A DNA stretch of 64,000 bases, taken from Acheta domesticus. Its lineage: Eukaryota > Arthropoda > Insecta > Orthoptera > Gryllidae. Of this stretch, positions 1 through 10,693 are shown in pieces (positions within the stretch are counted from its first letter, which is position 1; every line of letters starts with the position of its first letter). Below the pieces are notes generated by a model, which was given only the letters and a program-made list of their open reading frames with translations, was not told the DNA's origin and made no database searches. Position numbers and translations under genes: made by a program. The stretch is from NCBI GenBank assembly GCA_031308135.1, contig JAHLJT010002630.1, forward strand, positions 98,686,141 to 98,750,140, written 5' to 3'.

Positions 1-165
1 TTTTTATATGAGCACTACATGTATGTTGTATTTATATGTATGTATTTGTATTTTATGTGGCCCTGATGAAGGTCAAATATACGACCGAAACGTCGACAAT
101 GTAAGACGTCTTATTACTAAGTTGACCTAAACACATGAACCTCACAATCATTATTACCAAGGATC
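1..165 (+). ncRNA. Hammerhead-ribozyme-like core in a Penelope-like repeat fragment
   Basis: Positions 63-69 read CTGATGA. A short stem follows (GGTC 71-74 with GACC 83-86), then GAAA at 87-90, then ACGTC (90-94) that can pair with GACGT (105-109), leaving C110 as the expected cleavage nucleotide. This is the order of conserved parts of a type I hammerhead ribozyme, which is known in the terminal repeats of Penelope-like elements. I could not find a convincing helix I from the flanks, so this copy may be inactive or may need a second copy. The downstream flank (about 111-165) is repeated near 770-835. Confidence 0.5.
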
Positions 166-250
166 AAGAATCATTGATCATCATTATTATTATTCTTTGG
201 GCAGGATAATTTCAAATGTTATTACTTGAAGACTGCCTTTCTTCAGTTGA

Positions 251-416
251 TTTTAAATTTCTTGCAAGGTCCATTAATTTTACAGGCAGAATACATCATA
301 GCAACATTTATTTAACAATTTTTATTTTATTTATTTAACAATAATTTATATTTTTGAATAAATGTTATGATGTATGTCTGCCTGAAAAATTAATGAACCT
401 TACAAGAAATTAAAAA
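251..416. repeat. Hairpin repeat, copy 1
   Basis: Arms of about 60 bp (251-313 and 356-415) are near-complementary, so the unit folds into a long AT-rich hairpin. The copy is flanked by ATT runs. Two further copies lie at 910-1081 and 1187-1350. It looks like a small non-autonomous foldback sequence; no coding content. Confidence 0.75.
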
Positions 417-423
417 TCATTAT

Positions 424-425
424 TG

Positions 426-463
<38 letters not shown>
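424..463. repeat. (ATT)n microsatellite
   Basis: A run of ATT triplets directly after hairpin copy 1. Similar runs border the other two copies. Confidence 0.9.
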
Positions 464-464
<1 letters not shown>

Positions 465-599
465 CATTACATCACGACTAAAGATGTTATGAGTTGTCTC
501 AAAATAAAATCTACTCCAAGTTGCAACCCCCACCGGTACAGCGACGGGTCGATGGCGCCCAGCCCGTAGTAGCCTGCAAACGACACACATAGGCAATTT

Positions 600-835
600 C
601 ATTATTATTGATTGTGAGGTTCATGAGTTTAGGTCAACGTATTTGTACACCATTCCTTATAATATATTTGTGTACCATTCGTGTAAATTACAAGAATGGG
701 GACACTGAGCCAAGTTGTAAATTACCATTTTTCCACCAAATTACCGAAACGTCGGCAATGTAAGACGTCTTATTACTAAGTTGACCTAAACTCATGAACC
801 TCACAATCATTATTACCACGGGTCAAGAATCATTG
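600..835. repeat. Inverted PLE-type fragment pair
   Basis: The sequence at about 603-640 is the reverse complement of about 775-811, making a foldback. The right half repeats 87-165, including GAAACGTC (746-753) and GACGTC (764-769), but the upstream CTGANGA box is absent here. It is therefore half of the hammerhead-like core and is probably inactive. Confidence 0.6.
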
Positions 836-909
836 ATCATCATTATTATTATTCTTTGCGCAGGATAATTTCAAATGTTATTACTTGAAGACTGCCTTTC
901 TTCAGTTGA

Positions 910-1081
910 TTTTAAATTTCTTGTAAGGTCCATTAATTTTACAGGCAGAATACATCATAGCAACATTTATTTAACAATTTATATTTATTTTATTTTATTT
1001 ATTTAACAATAATTTATATTTTTGAATAAATGTTACGATGTATGTCTGCCTGGAAAATTAATGAACCTTACAAGAAATTAA
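910..1081. repeat. Hairpin repeat, copy 2
   Basis: Same foldback as 251-416, with a slightly longer AT-rich loop. It is part of a roughly 660-bp duplication that also contains the PLE-type flank (84-445 matches 743-1100). An (ATT)n run follows at about 1087-1134. Confidence 0.75.
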
Positions 1082-1090
1082 AAATCATTA

Positions 1091-1135
<45 letters not shown>

Positions 1136-1186
1136 GCGCAGGATAATTTCAAGTGTTATTACTTGAAGACTGCCTTTCTTCAGTTG

Positions 1187-1350
1187 ATTTTAAATTTCTT
1201 GTAAGGTCCATTAATTTTCCAGGCAGAATACATCATAGCAACATTTATTTAACAATTTTTATTTTATTTATTTAACAATAATTTATATTTTTGAATAAAT
1301 GTTATGATGTATGTCTCCCTGGAAAACTAATGAGCCTTACAGTTAAAAAT
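1187..1350. repeat. Hairpin repeat, copy 3
   Basis: Third copy of the foldback, with a degraded right arm. The preceding 1135-1186 repeats the flank of copies 1 and 2, so the block arose by tandem duplication. Confidence 0.7.
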
Positions 1351-1379
1351 CATTATTATTATTATTATTATTATTATTT

Positions 1380-1748
1380 CGATGTTCATGATTGTAGTGC
1401 TATAATTTATTTTCACTTCTTGCATTTAAAAGGAGGGTTGTGACAAGCGTTACGCAATTATGTAGGGGGGTTTAAGCGCTTGTTACGGATGCGTTACAAG
1501 GGGGAGAGGGTGGGATTGAAAATACTCGCAATTTGCTTTACGTTATGCACGGTCCCTTAAGAGAGAAGTGAGGATAATTAAGAAATATGCTGATGCATGC
1601 CTGCTGATGTTTTATGGCCTATTTTAAATTCTGCTTGCTGTGGTAGTTGGCAAATGGCGAGGAGAATAAATATGGAATGGGTCTTATGGGCCCTGTGATT
1701 GGTACTTTTTGCAGTTCCTGTTCAATCTGTTTATTTGACACAACGATT
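1380..1748. other. No gene recognised
   Basis: Mostly anonymous sequence. A G-rich patch at about 1430-1515 is followed by a short motif ending in a GGTCCCTTAA-like string, which may be an old transposon edge. No supported coding frame. Confidence 0.4.
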
Positions 1749-1752
1749 TTAA

Positions 1753-2368
1753 CCCTCCGACGGGCGCGTCCCATCATTTCCCAGCAGCAGGCGCGCGTAC
1801 CGTATAACAACTTCGATTTTCACGTCAATAGCCATTACTTTTGTTATTGAATGTGAAGGAAATATTCTTTATGTTTTTACACTTTTATTTTATAATAAAT
1901 AACTAAATACTAAACGAAATAACAATATTAATAAGAATCTGATTCATCACTCGCTCCCTCCGTGTGTTGGTAAGTGTTACATGTCGGGGAATGAATACGG
2001 TTCTAACGTTTCTTCGGAAACGCATTTAAATTTGAAATAGTAATGTCCAAAATCCAAACTCCAAAATCTGTGTCATAAAGCTCAATAACAAACTGCAGTA
2101 AGCCTTCGAATGGATAAAACACGCAAGTATTATACTCACATGACAAAGCGCGTGCGGTATGGAGTGCCGCAACCGTTGCAGAGTTCGAATTACTAATCAG
2201 TAACGGTCGATCGGCAGTGTCTAAAATCGTGATTTGAGTGTCACTAAGATGAAAATATAATCAACAAAGAATAACTATGAGCTCAACAGTGCGACACCAA
2301 TTATTTACACGAAATCAACAAAAATGTAAAAATGCTGCACTAAGTGCTGCTACGCGCCCGTCGGAGGG
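1753..2368. mobile_element. piggyBac-type non-autonomous element
   Basis: Both ends carry the identical 17-bp inverted sequence CCCTCCGACGGGCGCGT (1753-1769 and the complement ending at 2368). Each is bordered by TTAA (1749-1752 and 2369-2372). TTAA target sites and TIRs beginning CCCT/CCCY are hallmarks of the piggyBac superfamily. The 616-bp interior has no transposase frame, so this is a MITE mobilised in trans. Confidence 0.8.
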
Positions 2369-2372
2369 TTAA

Positions 2373-2950
2373 ATCGGTATAATGCCCATTGTTTCTTCTA
2401 ATCTGATAATGATAGCAATTAAAAGAAGTGCGAAACAAAAGTTACGAAGGAGATATGTATTCTAAGCTAATGTGAATCTTCTTTACTCACTGAGTTTCTG
2501 CTACATGAAAGTACTTCGGATTTGCAGGAAGATGCGCTCAGATTTTTCGGATGCTTTTACAAAGTCTAAAGGTCGGAGTGAGTTTGCATACAATAGGAGA
2601 ACTAGGACAAACTCAAGCACTCTCTCTTATCTTGCTCCGTTCGTAAGTATAATAATTAAGGAAACTTAAAAGTTTAAAAATTTTATTACCTGACGAAACA
2701 ATTTAAAAAGTTTTTGACGAAAGTTTCCGAGGTAAAGGAATTTTAATTTTCCAGGCGGGCTTCTAATGATGCACAAATTAAAGACATGATTGAAAACAAA
2801 AGAATCTAAGTTGAAAGTATAATTTAAAACAATGTTACTGTAAAAATAATGCGTTAGTATTATTGAGAAGTGGCGTGACTATCACAATAGCTATGTCAAA
2901 GCGAGTTTACTGTCGAAAAATTGTCAGAATTTTTTTGCCGCAGGATTACA
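2373..2950. other. No gene recognised
   Basis: AT-rich sequence with only short open frames that resemble nothing I know. Confidence 0.4.
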
Positions 2951-2955
2951 ATAAT

Positions 2956-3226
2956 TTATTGTAATGGTTTATTGGCCTTAATAAACAGACTCAGCAATTT
3001 TTATAACAATTTATTTATTGTTACACATTATTGACTTTCGACCCTATTTGGGGTCTTTTTGAAAAAATCTAGTGATCAGGTTTATTGAGATCATAGATAA
3101 AGAGGTAGCATATTAATCAAAGATCCCAAATAGGGTCGAAACGTCAATAACGTTTAACAATAAATAAATTGTTATAAAAAATTGCTGACCCTGTTTATTA
3201 AGGTCAATAAACCATTACAATAAATA
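2956..3226. repeat. Inverted PLE-type repeat pair with degraded hammerhead-like stems
   Basis: The arm at 2956-3058 is the approximate reverse complement of 3119-3226. Each arm, read outward, has a stem GAYCCC-AAATA-GGGTC followed by GAAA (plus strand at about 3122-3141; minus strand at about 3038-3056). The plus-strand arm then reads ACGTCAATAACGT, a possible short helix III. The upstream box is decayed (TCAAAGA where CTGANGA is expected). The geometry matches the better preserved insertion at 25270-25613. Confidence 0.55.
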
Positions 3227-3229
3227 AGC

Positions 3230-4385
3230 AATACAACAAACGTATACATTCGTCATATCACAATATCTACGTACGCACCTACATGAGAAAAAAAATCTCT
3301 CAGCAATAAAGTACTATAAGAAACATAGCCAAGATAAGGATTTGAGAAATGTGAAATTGAAAATTGATTGATGTAAAAGAAATAGATAGAACGGAAAAGA
3401 TAAATAATCAAAGTATTCAATAATATATCCAGTGATCTATTTTGTAATTTGTAAACTTTTCAGTCAATTGTTTTCTTTGAAACCAAGAAAATAGTAGCAG
3501 AACAAAAAATAGTTTTCAGAACTTTAATCCATTCTTTTAGATGTAAGCTTCTGTCAATATTATTACGTTGATTATATTACACAGATGATATCGGAGAATA
3601 CGAAACGGAAATATCTCAAATAAGTGTATCACGAAGCACGAGTAGTGCATTTACACCAGAGCTGAGAAATTGGCGAGCTCGGTAGATACTAAATCAATAC
3701 TAAGAATCGAACCGATGCACACACAACTATAGTCCGAATACTATTTCTGTCTACTTGATAGCTGGGGGTGGGGGGTAGAGCTATTTTGTCACTTTCTCGG
3801 GCGGCAGACACGTGGTCTTGCATCAGATCACAACTGTAGCAAGAAACAAATCGGAATAAGAGCTCACAACAGCAGACGACACAACTGCACACATGATGCA
3901 TAATCAAAGAAGTAATTTTTTCTCCTTTTCTAAGGGATTTTGGCGGGTAATGTTATTTCTTCAGAAGTATGATAAAAAAAATCGTTTTTCAAATAGATTT
4001 CTGTGCATGCACCACGAAAGGGAAAACGAGGCAAAACCTGTAGCTACTTCGCGATGCAAATAACATATACAGGAAGTCTCAGAATAAATGTTACAGACTT
4101 CTGGGGCATGTAGAGAGGTTACAAATAATAACTTAGAATATATCATGTAGCAAGTTGCATGTAACAGGGTTATATGCATTTATAAATATTATTTTTGTTC
4201 CTGGTTTTTAGGCAAACCGTATGAAATTGGATGCAATGGGTATTAATAGACTCGTTGGAAGTTTACAATACTCGCTCGTATCGTAATATCACACTCGCGT
4301 ATTAATACTCCTCATTACATCATCGTTTCATAATGTATTATTGGTATCCCATGGAAGCGAAATCGCTGCTGGTACTCACTAAACG
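3230..4385. other. No gene recognised
   Basis: AT-rich single-copy-looking DNA. Short open frames on both strands have no recognisable domain. Confidence 0.4.
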
Positions 4386-4387
4386 AT

Positions 4388-4890
4388 TGATTGATTGTTC
4401 GTGATTCCGGGCGCGTCAACTACAGAGGTCATTAGTCCCGTTAGTGTAGTGCGTGTTTTTTCTCGGGAGGTGGCGATGATCTTTTCCCCGCTGGATGGCG
4501 AGATCCGGCGCCGACCTACTGTCGAGTAGCGGGAGTTCCTCTCAACCGGGTATCTCCCACCAGCGGGGCACCGCCCCAGCCGGGACAATCTCCAGACCGC
4601 TCTCCCGGCATGTGTGGTAGTGCAGTGCATGCTAGTGTAAGTGTGTGTGTAAGGGGTGAAGATAGGCCAAGGAAGAGGAAGGAAAAATCGCGCGCGGTCC
4701 GTGGCCCGTTTGTTAAGGTACTGCTCCGGCATTCGCCTGGCGTTGATCGAAGAAACCACATAAAACTTCCGATCAGAGCAGCCGGCCGCTAGAATTCTCC
4801 TCCAGACAGCGACTGAATTCGACCTCGCTGAAAAGCGGCCGGCGGCGTCGGGACTCGAACCCAGGAGCTCGCGGTCAGAGGGACTGCAGG
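4388..4890 (-). mobile_element. SINE family A (tRNA-related), 5'-truncated copy
   Basis: On the minus strand the right end carries a pol III box-B-like motif (GGTTCGAGTCCCG, complement of about 4850-4866). A shared body follows, and then a conserved tail motif (CATTAGTCCCGTTAGTGTAG on the plus strand, about 4428-4447). Related copies lie at 18666, 20580, 22440, 32995, 39209, 39703, 47430, 58950 and 63926. The head is cut off exactly where the neighbouring exon's donor site begins (4891). Confidence 0.65.
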
Positions 4891-4897
4891 TACTCAC

Positions 4898-5037
4898 TGA
4901 AGGAGTTGGAGCGGTGCGAGTGCGCGGCGCTGGCGGCGGGCAGCAGCTCGGCGTCCTCGGCGGCGCTGTTGGTGTCCAGGTCCTCCAGCGAGGACGCGCG
5001 CCGCAGCACCGGCAGGCTGAAGCGGATCTCCTTCGTC
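4898..5037 (-). CDS. Internal coding exon of an unidentified host gene
   Basis: The minus strand shows a canonical acceptor (GCGTTGCAG, ending at 5038), a 140-bp open segment, then a canonical donor GTGAGTA (complement of 4891-4897). Reading with one leading base gives 46 codons. They start TKEIRFSLPVLRRASSLEDL and end HSHRSNSF, leaving one base for the next codon. Almost every third codon position is G or C, in contrast to the AT-rich surroundings, and there is no stop. The basic-Ser-Ser motif RRASS followed by acidic residues resembles a cytoplasmic phosphorylation-type segment, but I do not recognise the protein. Other exons would lie outside the window or in unresolved parts of it. SINE A directly abuts the donor in the downstream intron. 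Exon status is well supported; function is unknown. Confidence 0.75.
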
Positions 5038-5095
5038 CTGCAACGCACGCCCGCGCACCACGCGTCTCATTTGTTTTGTTTACTCAACGAATATT

Positions 5096-5541
5096 TATTA
5101 CTCGTTCACTTTACATTTGCAGACGGCAGAATTAGGAACTAATGTTGTTTTGAAAGGGAAGTCCCGAACACACAACCGATAATACACGAATGGCTCCGAC
5201 GTCAATCAGCATCTGATCAATCAGCTGTCTCCGAAGCGCTTTCTGCCAGTGAGCTGGAGTCGCGCTCTGAAATGATTAAGGTAATATACAATAAAATAGA
5301 TCACACCACACGCTATTCACAACATTCACGTACAATATTTTTATTTCTTCTTTGCACTTATCTACTGCTTAATGGTTATGTTCTTGCCCCGCCGGGGTTC
5401 TGTGTGCTGCTCACCGCCTTCTATATCATATTAAACGGTCAGTATCTACTGCAGACGCGCGTTTGTCTTTCAGTCGGCGGTGACCTCATGTAAACAGATC
5501 GCAGCGCTCCGTCTGCAAATGTAAAGTGAACGAGTAATACA
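5096..5541. mobile_element. Foldback element related to the hAT-like repeat
   Basis: The end 5096-5127 and the complement of about 5510-5541 share ATTACTCGTTCACTTTACAT and then TTTGCAGACGG. The right inner part (complement of about 5450-5515) matches 17545-17600, just upstream of the hAT-like transposase remnant. This is therefore probably a non-autonomous relative. I could not define a target-site duplication. Confidence 0.55.
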
Positions 5542-6879
5542 ATCTACTTCAAACGTGAGATAATAAGTAAATACTATAAGTGGTTATTAACAATATAAAA
5601 TGAAATGAAAACAAGAAAGTCACCCATTGATACTTTTCTTGGGATCCTTGTAAAATCTATAATAAAAGACCATTAAATTATTCTTACATTGTTGTTAAGG
5701 ATTTCGAGGATTAAGAATACAGGAACTTTTTTATTATTTTTTTTATTTTACCCTTGTACTGCAGGTTTAACCTGCTCAGAGTTAGAGAATGTTAGGAATC
5801 CCCTTTCAGCCTTTTATCCGGTTTCTCCTCACTTCCATGGCCCTCAGTACAAAGAAAGTAATGGATTTCTCCCAGTTGGTCGTATGTCGGGAAGTGGGGT
5901 GAAGATGGCATGTCAAGAGTCGTGCTTCATCCGGACACCTTTTTACCTAATATTTACTGTTAATAAAGCCCGAAAATCTTGGTATTAATTTGGAAAGATC
6001 GCTGAGTGAACCTTAGGAAGGCTCTGCATAGTTCATCACTGGATAAAACTCCCCAGTTATGTATATAGGAACATGTTGGAGCAAAATAAGTGAACATATT
6101 TATATAAGAGGTTAATTATTACAACGGAGGAGATGAAGAGTGAAATTCTATTGAGTCGAGATATTTTTTGATTATTATCACGTAGGTTTAGAGCAAGATG
6201 ATTGGGTGATGTTTGACGTTGATGTTGGTGATATTTTGAACTTATTTGTTGAATCTTTTCTTGAATTGTTGCTATATTGATGTCTCTGTTTAGTGCAGCA
6301 CTTGTTGCGAATCAGGGCGCAGATGAAGTTTTTCTTCACTGTTCTGATTGAAATCTTTTTAAAAATGACAAATTAGTTTTACAAAAGGGGACATTTTTTT
6401 TTAAAAAAATGCCGATATGTTACGTAATGACTTCCCACATAAAGGAAATATATGTTTTAAATGATGAGAAGATCGTCAGTGAACGAATTATTACGGGCAC
6501 CAAAGTTTGCTGATGAGAGTTGATCTGCAAGCAGGGACAAGTTGATACAAAAAAGTTTGCATAAAATTTAAAAAAACTTATGCTGCAGAATAGAAGGAAG
6601 CTTTTGGTGGGTAAAATTACCATATTAATAAGTTGCAAAACCTTAATTCCGTAAAAAAGCAGAGATGTCCTTTTGCGATAGACGTACTTAACTACTATAT
6701 TTTGTCTTGGTTGAAAATATGTTTTATTGGAATTTTAAAAGTTTCTCAGTCACGTAAGAAGAATCCTTAAGAAAGGGTGGATCGGTATTCAGTGACGACG
6801 ACGGATGAGTTATTTCTCAACTGCCACTATTGAAGTCAAGACGCAGCGCTGGGATCTTCCCGACCACGAGGCCTATATT
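5542..6879. other. No gene recognised
   Basis: AT-rich sequence. The open frame 5689-5988 (99 codons) has a hydrophobic start resembling a signal segment, but no homology I recognise and ordinary AT-rich codon use. I do not call it a gene. Confidence 0.4.
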
Positions 6880-6901
6880 CATTTATTTTATTTATTTATT
6901 T

Positions 6902-6941
<40 letters not shown>

Positions 6942-7375
6942 TTTGTCAAAAAATAGTAAAGACTGTATATGCCGTGTGGGGAAACAGATTTATCTGCGGA
7001 CATTTTCTTGAGGGTCAGAATTAAAAAAACAAAAACAAAAAAAAACGAAAAAATGAATTTAGAAAATATTTATTTTAGAAAAATTAAAATATTTGAGAAA
7101 TGTTTGTTCCCGAGTTATAGAAAGTAAATTTCAACGGTAAATGAACTACAAGCAAAAGGAGTGCTCAACAAAACGTGCGCACAGTGAAGCTACATTACGT
7201 CCAGAAGCAAAACAAGGGGTCATCTCAGCATTTGCTCAATGGATCAGGGAAAATGGACAAAAACCTCATCGAGATGGGGGTCATTGACCCGGAAGCTGAA
7301 GTACATTACTTGTTACAGGCGTATATGAGTCGGCTGTGTGCAATAACACGATCTGTCAAACATTAAGCAGAATAG
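6880..7375 (-). mobile_element. Retroposon-like repeat R with (AAAT)n tail
   Basis: The body 6950-7375 is the reverse complement of 13243-13620, and an (ATTT)n run at 6880-6945 forms its tail when read on the minus strand. Shorter pieces recur at 46309-46375 and 60640-60765, the latter with the same tail. Body plus a simple A-rich tail is typical of the 3' end of a LINE or of a SINE. No protein domain was recognised. Confidence 0.6.
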
Positions 7376-7429
7376 GTGTTACGAACTTCTAGGATAACTG
7401 GGATGATTGAAGATGAACACCTGGCAAAA

Positions 7430-8000
7430 AATCTCTTATTTATTTATTTAACAGTTATACAATTAAATTAAATTTATCACTTTTCTGTTACATTCCGTTT
7501 TATAAGATCACTGATTTTAATATTTTTTCCATTTTCTCTATCATAACAGTCCTCTTCTTTCAGACTATTTGTTTCTACCAATTTATAAATTTTCTGATTC
7601 CAAGTATTTATCGGTCTTCCTTTTTTTCTTCTTCCCGGTGGAATCCAATTTGTTTCGGTATACGATTCACTTTCATACGATTTATGTGACCAAACCATCC
7701 TAATTGTTTATAATTTACGTAATCTAAAATGTATTTATTTTTTCATTCTTTGACTTACAATACCGTTTTTAATTTTTTTCCTACTTGACACACTTACAGA
7801 TCTTCTTAAAAAGTCCATCTCCAGGGATAATAAAACAGATTTGAATTTCCATACTTCTGCTCCGTATGTAACTGTACTCTGAACTATTACCTTAAAAATT
7901 TGTAATTTACTCATTATAGAAATATTTTTGTCCCATAATATATTGTTAAAAATTTTATTAAACCTTTTCCGTTATTTATTCTCTTACGAATATCCAAATC
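7430..8000 (-). pseudogene. LINE ORF2 C-terminus (RTE-like endonuclease/reverse transcriptase), degraded
   Basis: Minus-strand translation from about 7990 gives NNILWDKNISIMSKLQIFK, then TVTYGAEVW, then LEMDFLRRS. After two in-frame stops it gives WIPPGRRKKGRPINTW in the frame ending near 7480. These are the familiar C-terminal blocks of RTE-type non-LTR retrotransposons: the YG.E.W block, the E.DFLRR block and the PPGRR.RGRP block. The catalytic reverse transcriptase core and endonuclease are absent. A (TAAA)n tail at 7437-7452 marks the 3' end. It is a 5'-truncated, dead copy. Confidence 0.8.
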
Positions 8001-8441
8001 TCATATCAGGAAGTTAAGTTACACATTACCCATTTTACATGGCGCCTCTTATTGATAAGCAACTCATTCAGAAATGGTGTTTGGCAGCTCCGCAAACTCT
8101 CAGGAGACGACATGCTCAGAGAAAATGGCAATCTCGAGATTTGTCTTTATTGTTCACATTTGAACTTGCATCGCCGTTATTGAATAGGCATTAAACCTCC
8201 GAGCCGTCGAATTCAGAATTTTTTCTAGTCTCCACACTGTCACGCTGGATTATTTCACATCGTCCAGATTACTAACCAATGCTTTGCTTACTAGTTACGT
8301 TAATGAAATGTAGTCTCTAAAGCTCATAATGAACTTCATTACTTTCAAAACTGCCTCTTCGTACGACAATGTTAAGAAATACGGGACGCAAAAATACCCT
8401 GCATTTATTTCTTTACCCCTACTCAATATTTTCTCTTTATA
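8001..8441. other. No gene recognised
   Basis: Anonymous sequence between the LINE remnant and the pogo-type MITE. Confidence 0.4.
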
Positions 8442-8616
8442 CAGTAAACCCCTGTTAACAAGAATTCCAAGGGATCAAAATAATCGGAGGTCGTGTTATA
8501 AAAATTCGTGTTATCCAAGTATTATGAATGTCCGTAATCCCTTGCCGGGACCGAAGTTTTGTTCGTGTTACAGCAAAATTCGTGTTAAGCGAGTTTGTGC
8601 TAACGAGGGTTCACTG
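8442..8616. mobile_element. pogo/Tigger-type MITE
   Basis: The ends are CAGTAAACCCCTGTTAACAA and, inverted, CAGTGAACCCTCGTTAGCAC, each next to TA (8440-8441, 8617-8618). TA target sites with CAGT..CCC.. termini are typical of pogo/Tigger elements. At 175 bp it is too short to encode a transposase. Confidence 0.75.
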
Positions 8617-8618
8617 TA

Positions 8619-10436
8619 TTTGGTTTCTCTAACTTTTGGAAAAAATAATGCAGAAAGGGAGAGAAGATATAAAGTAAGAAAGAACATTAGGAAAAGAGAG
8701 AAAGAAGATATGAAAAATAAAGAAAACATGCGAAAACAAGAAAATGAGAAAAAAATAAGAAAACCACTTTGACCTCTTTTGCTTAGTCCCACTGACTACA
8801 TTTACGCCTTGGCCATACAGTCTCAAGTGGGGCCTCCTTATAATTTAAGTACTAGCGAACGTAGGAGTTGGTTTATTGTAGGAATTTGCTCGAGGTAGAT
8901 TGAAAAGTAAAGTTGCGGGCAACTTTGCACTTCGTTGATGTAACCCAGTTTACTCAAACTCAAAGTACTTGTTGATAATACTATGTAACGCAGTGTTTGT
9001 GTAAGTTCCTAGGTACTTTTTCAAGATTTTTTTGTGTCAAAGTATCAAGAAAAAATGTGTTTTTTTACCAATTATTGATTGGTGTAATATAGGCGGAAAA
9101 GAAATTTTTGTGTATTATATTTTGTTATTCATTTCTAAGAGTACTTATTTCAAAAGCGTTCCAAGTTGTGAATACATAATTGTTGAAAACAAAATTACTT
9201 ATTACAATCTTTTTTAAAATTCAAGCATAAATGCAGAGAAACAATTACAATATCACGCTACATTATAATAATAATCCATTAAATAGTCATTGATCAATGT
9301 TAGGGTAAAAATGGACAAAACATGCACAATCAAATTTTATTTTACTTCAATTTTTAGTTATGTTGCCTTTTGTAAAAGTGAACAATTAACAATTTTTATA
9401 AACTGTTCTATGTAAAATTCATTCTTTTGACAGAAAAAAATGTTTTTGAATGCAGAAAATGACCTTTTTACGTTACAAGACGTAATTGGAGCGTACTTCA
9501 AAGTCGAAATCTAAGCCAATGTAAAGTCAAATTCTGAATTTTATGATTTTTCATAACAAATAATGATTTTTACATTTTGGAGACATTTAAAGATACAATT
9601 TGAATTAAACCCTTCATGTAATTTCTCCGTAGCTGTTTCACCCACACCTCCAAATATTAATTCCAGACAATTTTTAATGACTTCACGAAAGGAAGATCTA
9701 CTGATTCTATTTCCTGAAGATGATATTTTTTTCTTCATGTGTATGGATTCTGGATGCCCTGTTACAACGGTATATACAAAAGTTTGCATTATGTGTGACG
9801 TAGTTTCTTTCCTTTCTCTAGCTTTGTCACTTTTAGAAGTAGATGCGAGGTGCTGGCCCACTTGAAACTTTTTGGAACATTTAATCTGCATAAATAAATA
9901 CAAATCATATACACCTACATATTTCTTAAGAAGAATAATAGAATTTTGCTACAAATTACCATTGTTTTGAAACAAAGTTTAATTTGCATCGAAATTTGAT
10001 TTAAGACAAGCATACTTTAATAAAATGTATTTAACTAAACGTACAGGTTCAAACTATCTGGGAAATTTAGAAGAAATCATTTATGCTCGATTTTGAGATT
10101 TGGTTGCATAAATTTGGTTTTCTTAGATGTTGTCAGCAACAACATTAGACTTAAGCACTAAACATTTCGTTTAGAAAAACCTCACCAGTAGATATGTTTT
10201 TTAATTGATCAACTTTACACTGTAGCTCACTTTTTATTACAGCAGTTGTAATAAATTACATTTCCATCTGTTCTCCAGAAATTGTTGTTTCTAATCCTTT
10301 GTTTGAGAAGTGTTGCACACAAAGCCTTAGAAGCTATTTTATACTTAACTTCACAATTAAGAAACTTGTGTTGATCCTGTTGCACGCAAGCGACTAAGAG
10401 CATGCATCTTGACTATTTTCCTCTCCCACTGTCAGT
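8619..10436. other. No gene recognised
   Basis: AT-rich sequence. Open frames at 9541-9903 (minus) and 9563-9865 (plus) overlap each other and show no domain. Confidence 0.4.
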
Positions 10437-10438
10437 TA

Positions 10439-10691
10439 TACTGCGATTTTTGTAGGAAGAGCTCTCAAGGCCACTAAAATCCCATCTTCGCGATGGAATA
10501 TGTCACGGCATTTTGCGTCTTTTCTCGGTCTTGCCGGTAGAAGTCGCATGATCGCAAGCACTGCTTCATACGGTCGCGATCGTGCGAAATCTAGCGGAAC
10601 GACTGTGAATGATACGAAATGCCGTGACATATTCCATCGCGAAGATGGGATTTGAGTTATCTTGAGAGCTCTTCCTACAAAAATCGCAGTA
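10439..10691. mobile_element. Palindromic MITE (family M), copy 1
   Basis: Almost the whole 253 bp is a hairpin. The ends are TACTGCGATTTTTGTAGGAA and its complement, flanked by TA (10437-10438, 10692-10693). The centre contains complementary CTCGGTC..GCCGCTAGA..TCGC blocks shared by all family members (23731, 38036, 38563, 38729, 45583, 50450). TA duplication suggests mobilisation by a Tc1/mariner-type transposase. Confidence 0.8.
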
Positions 10692-10693
10692 TA

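Noticed and set aside
5689..5988. 99-codon frame with hydrophobic N-terminus as a secreted protein
   Set aside because: No recognisable family, AT-rich codon use like the surroundings, and no splice or promoter support.
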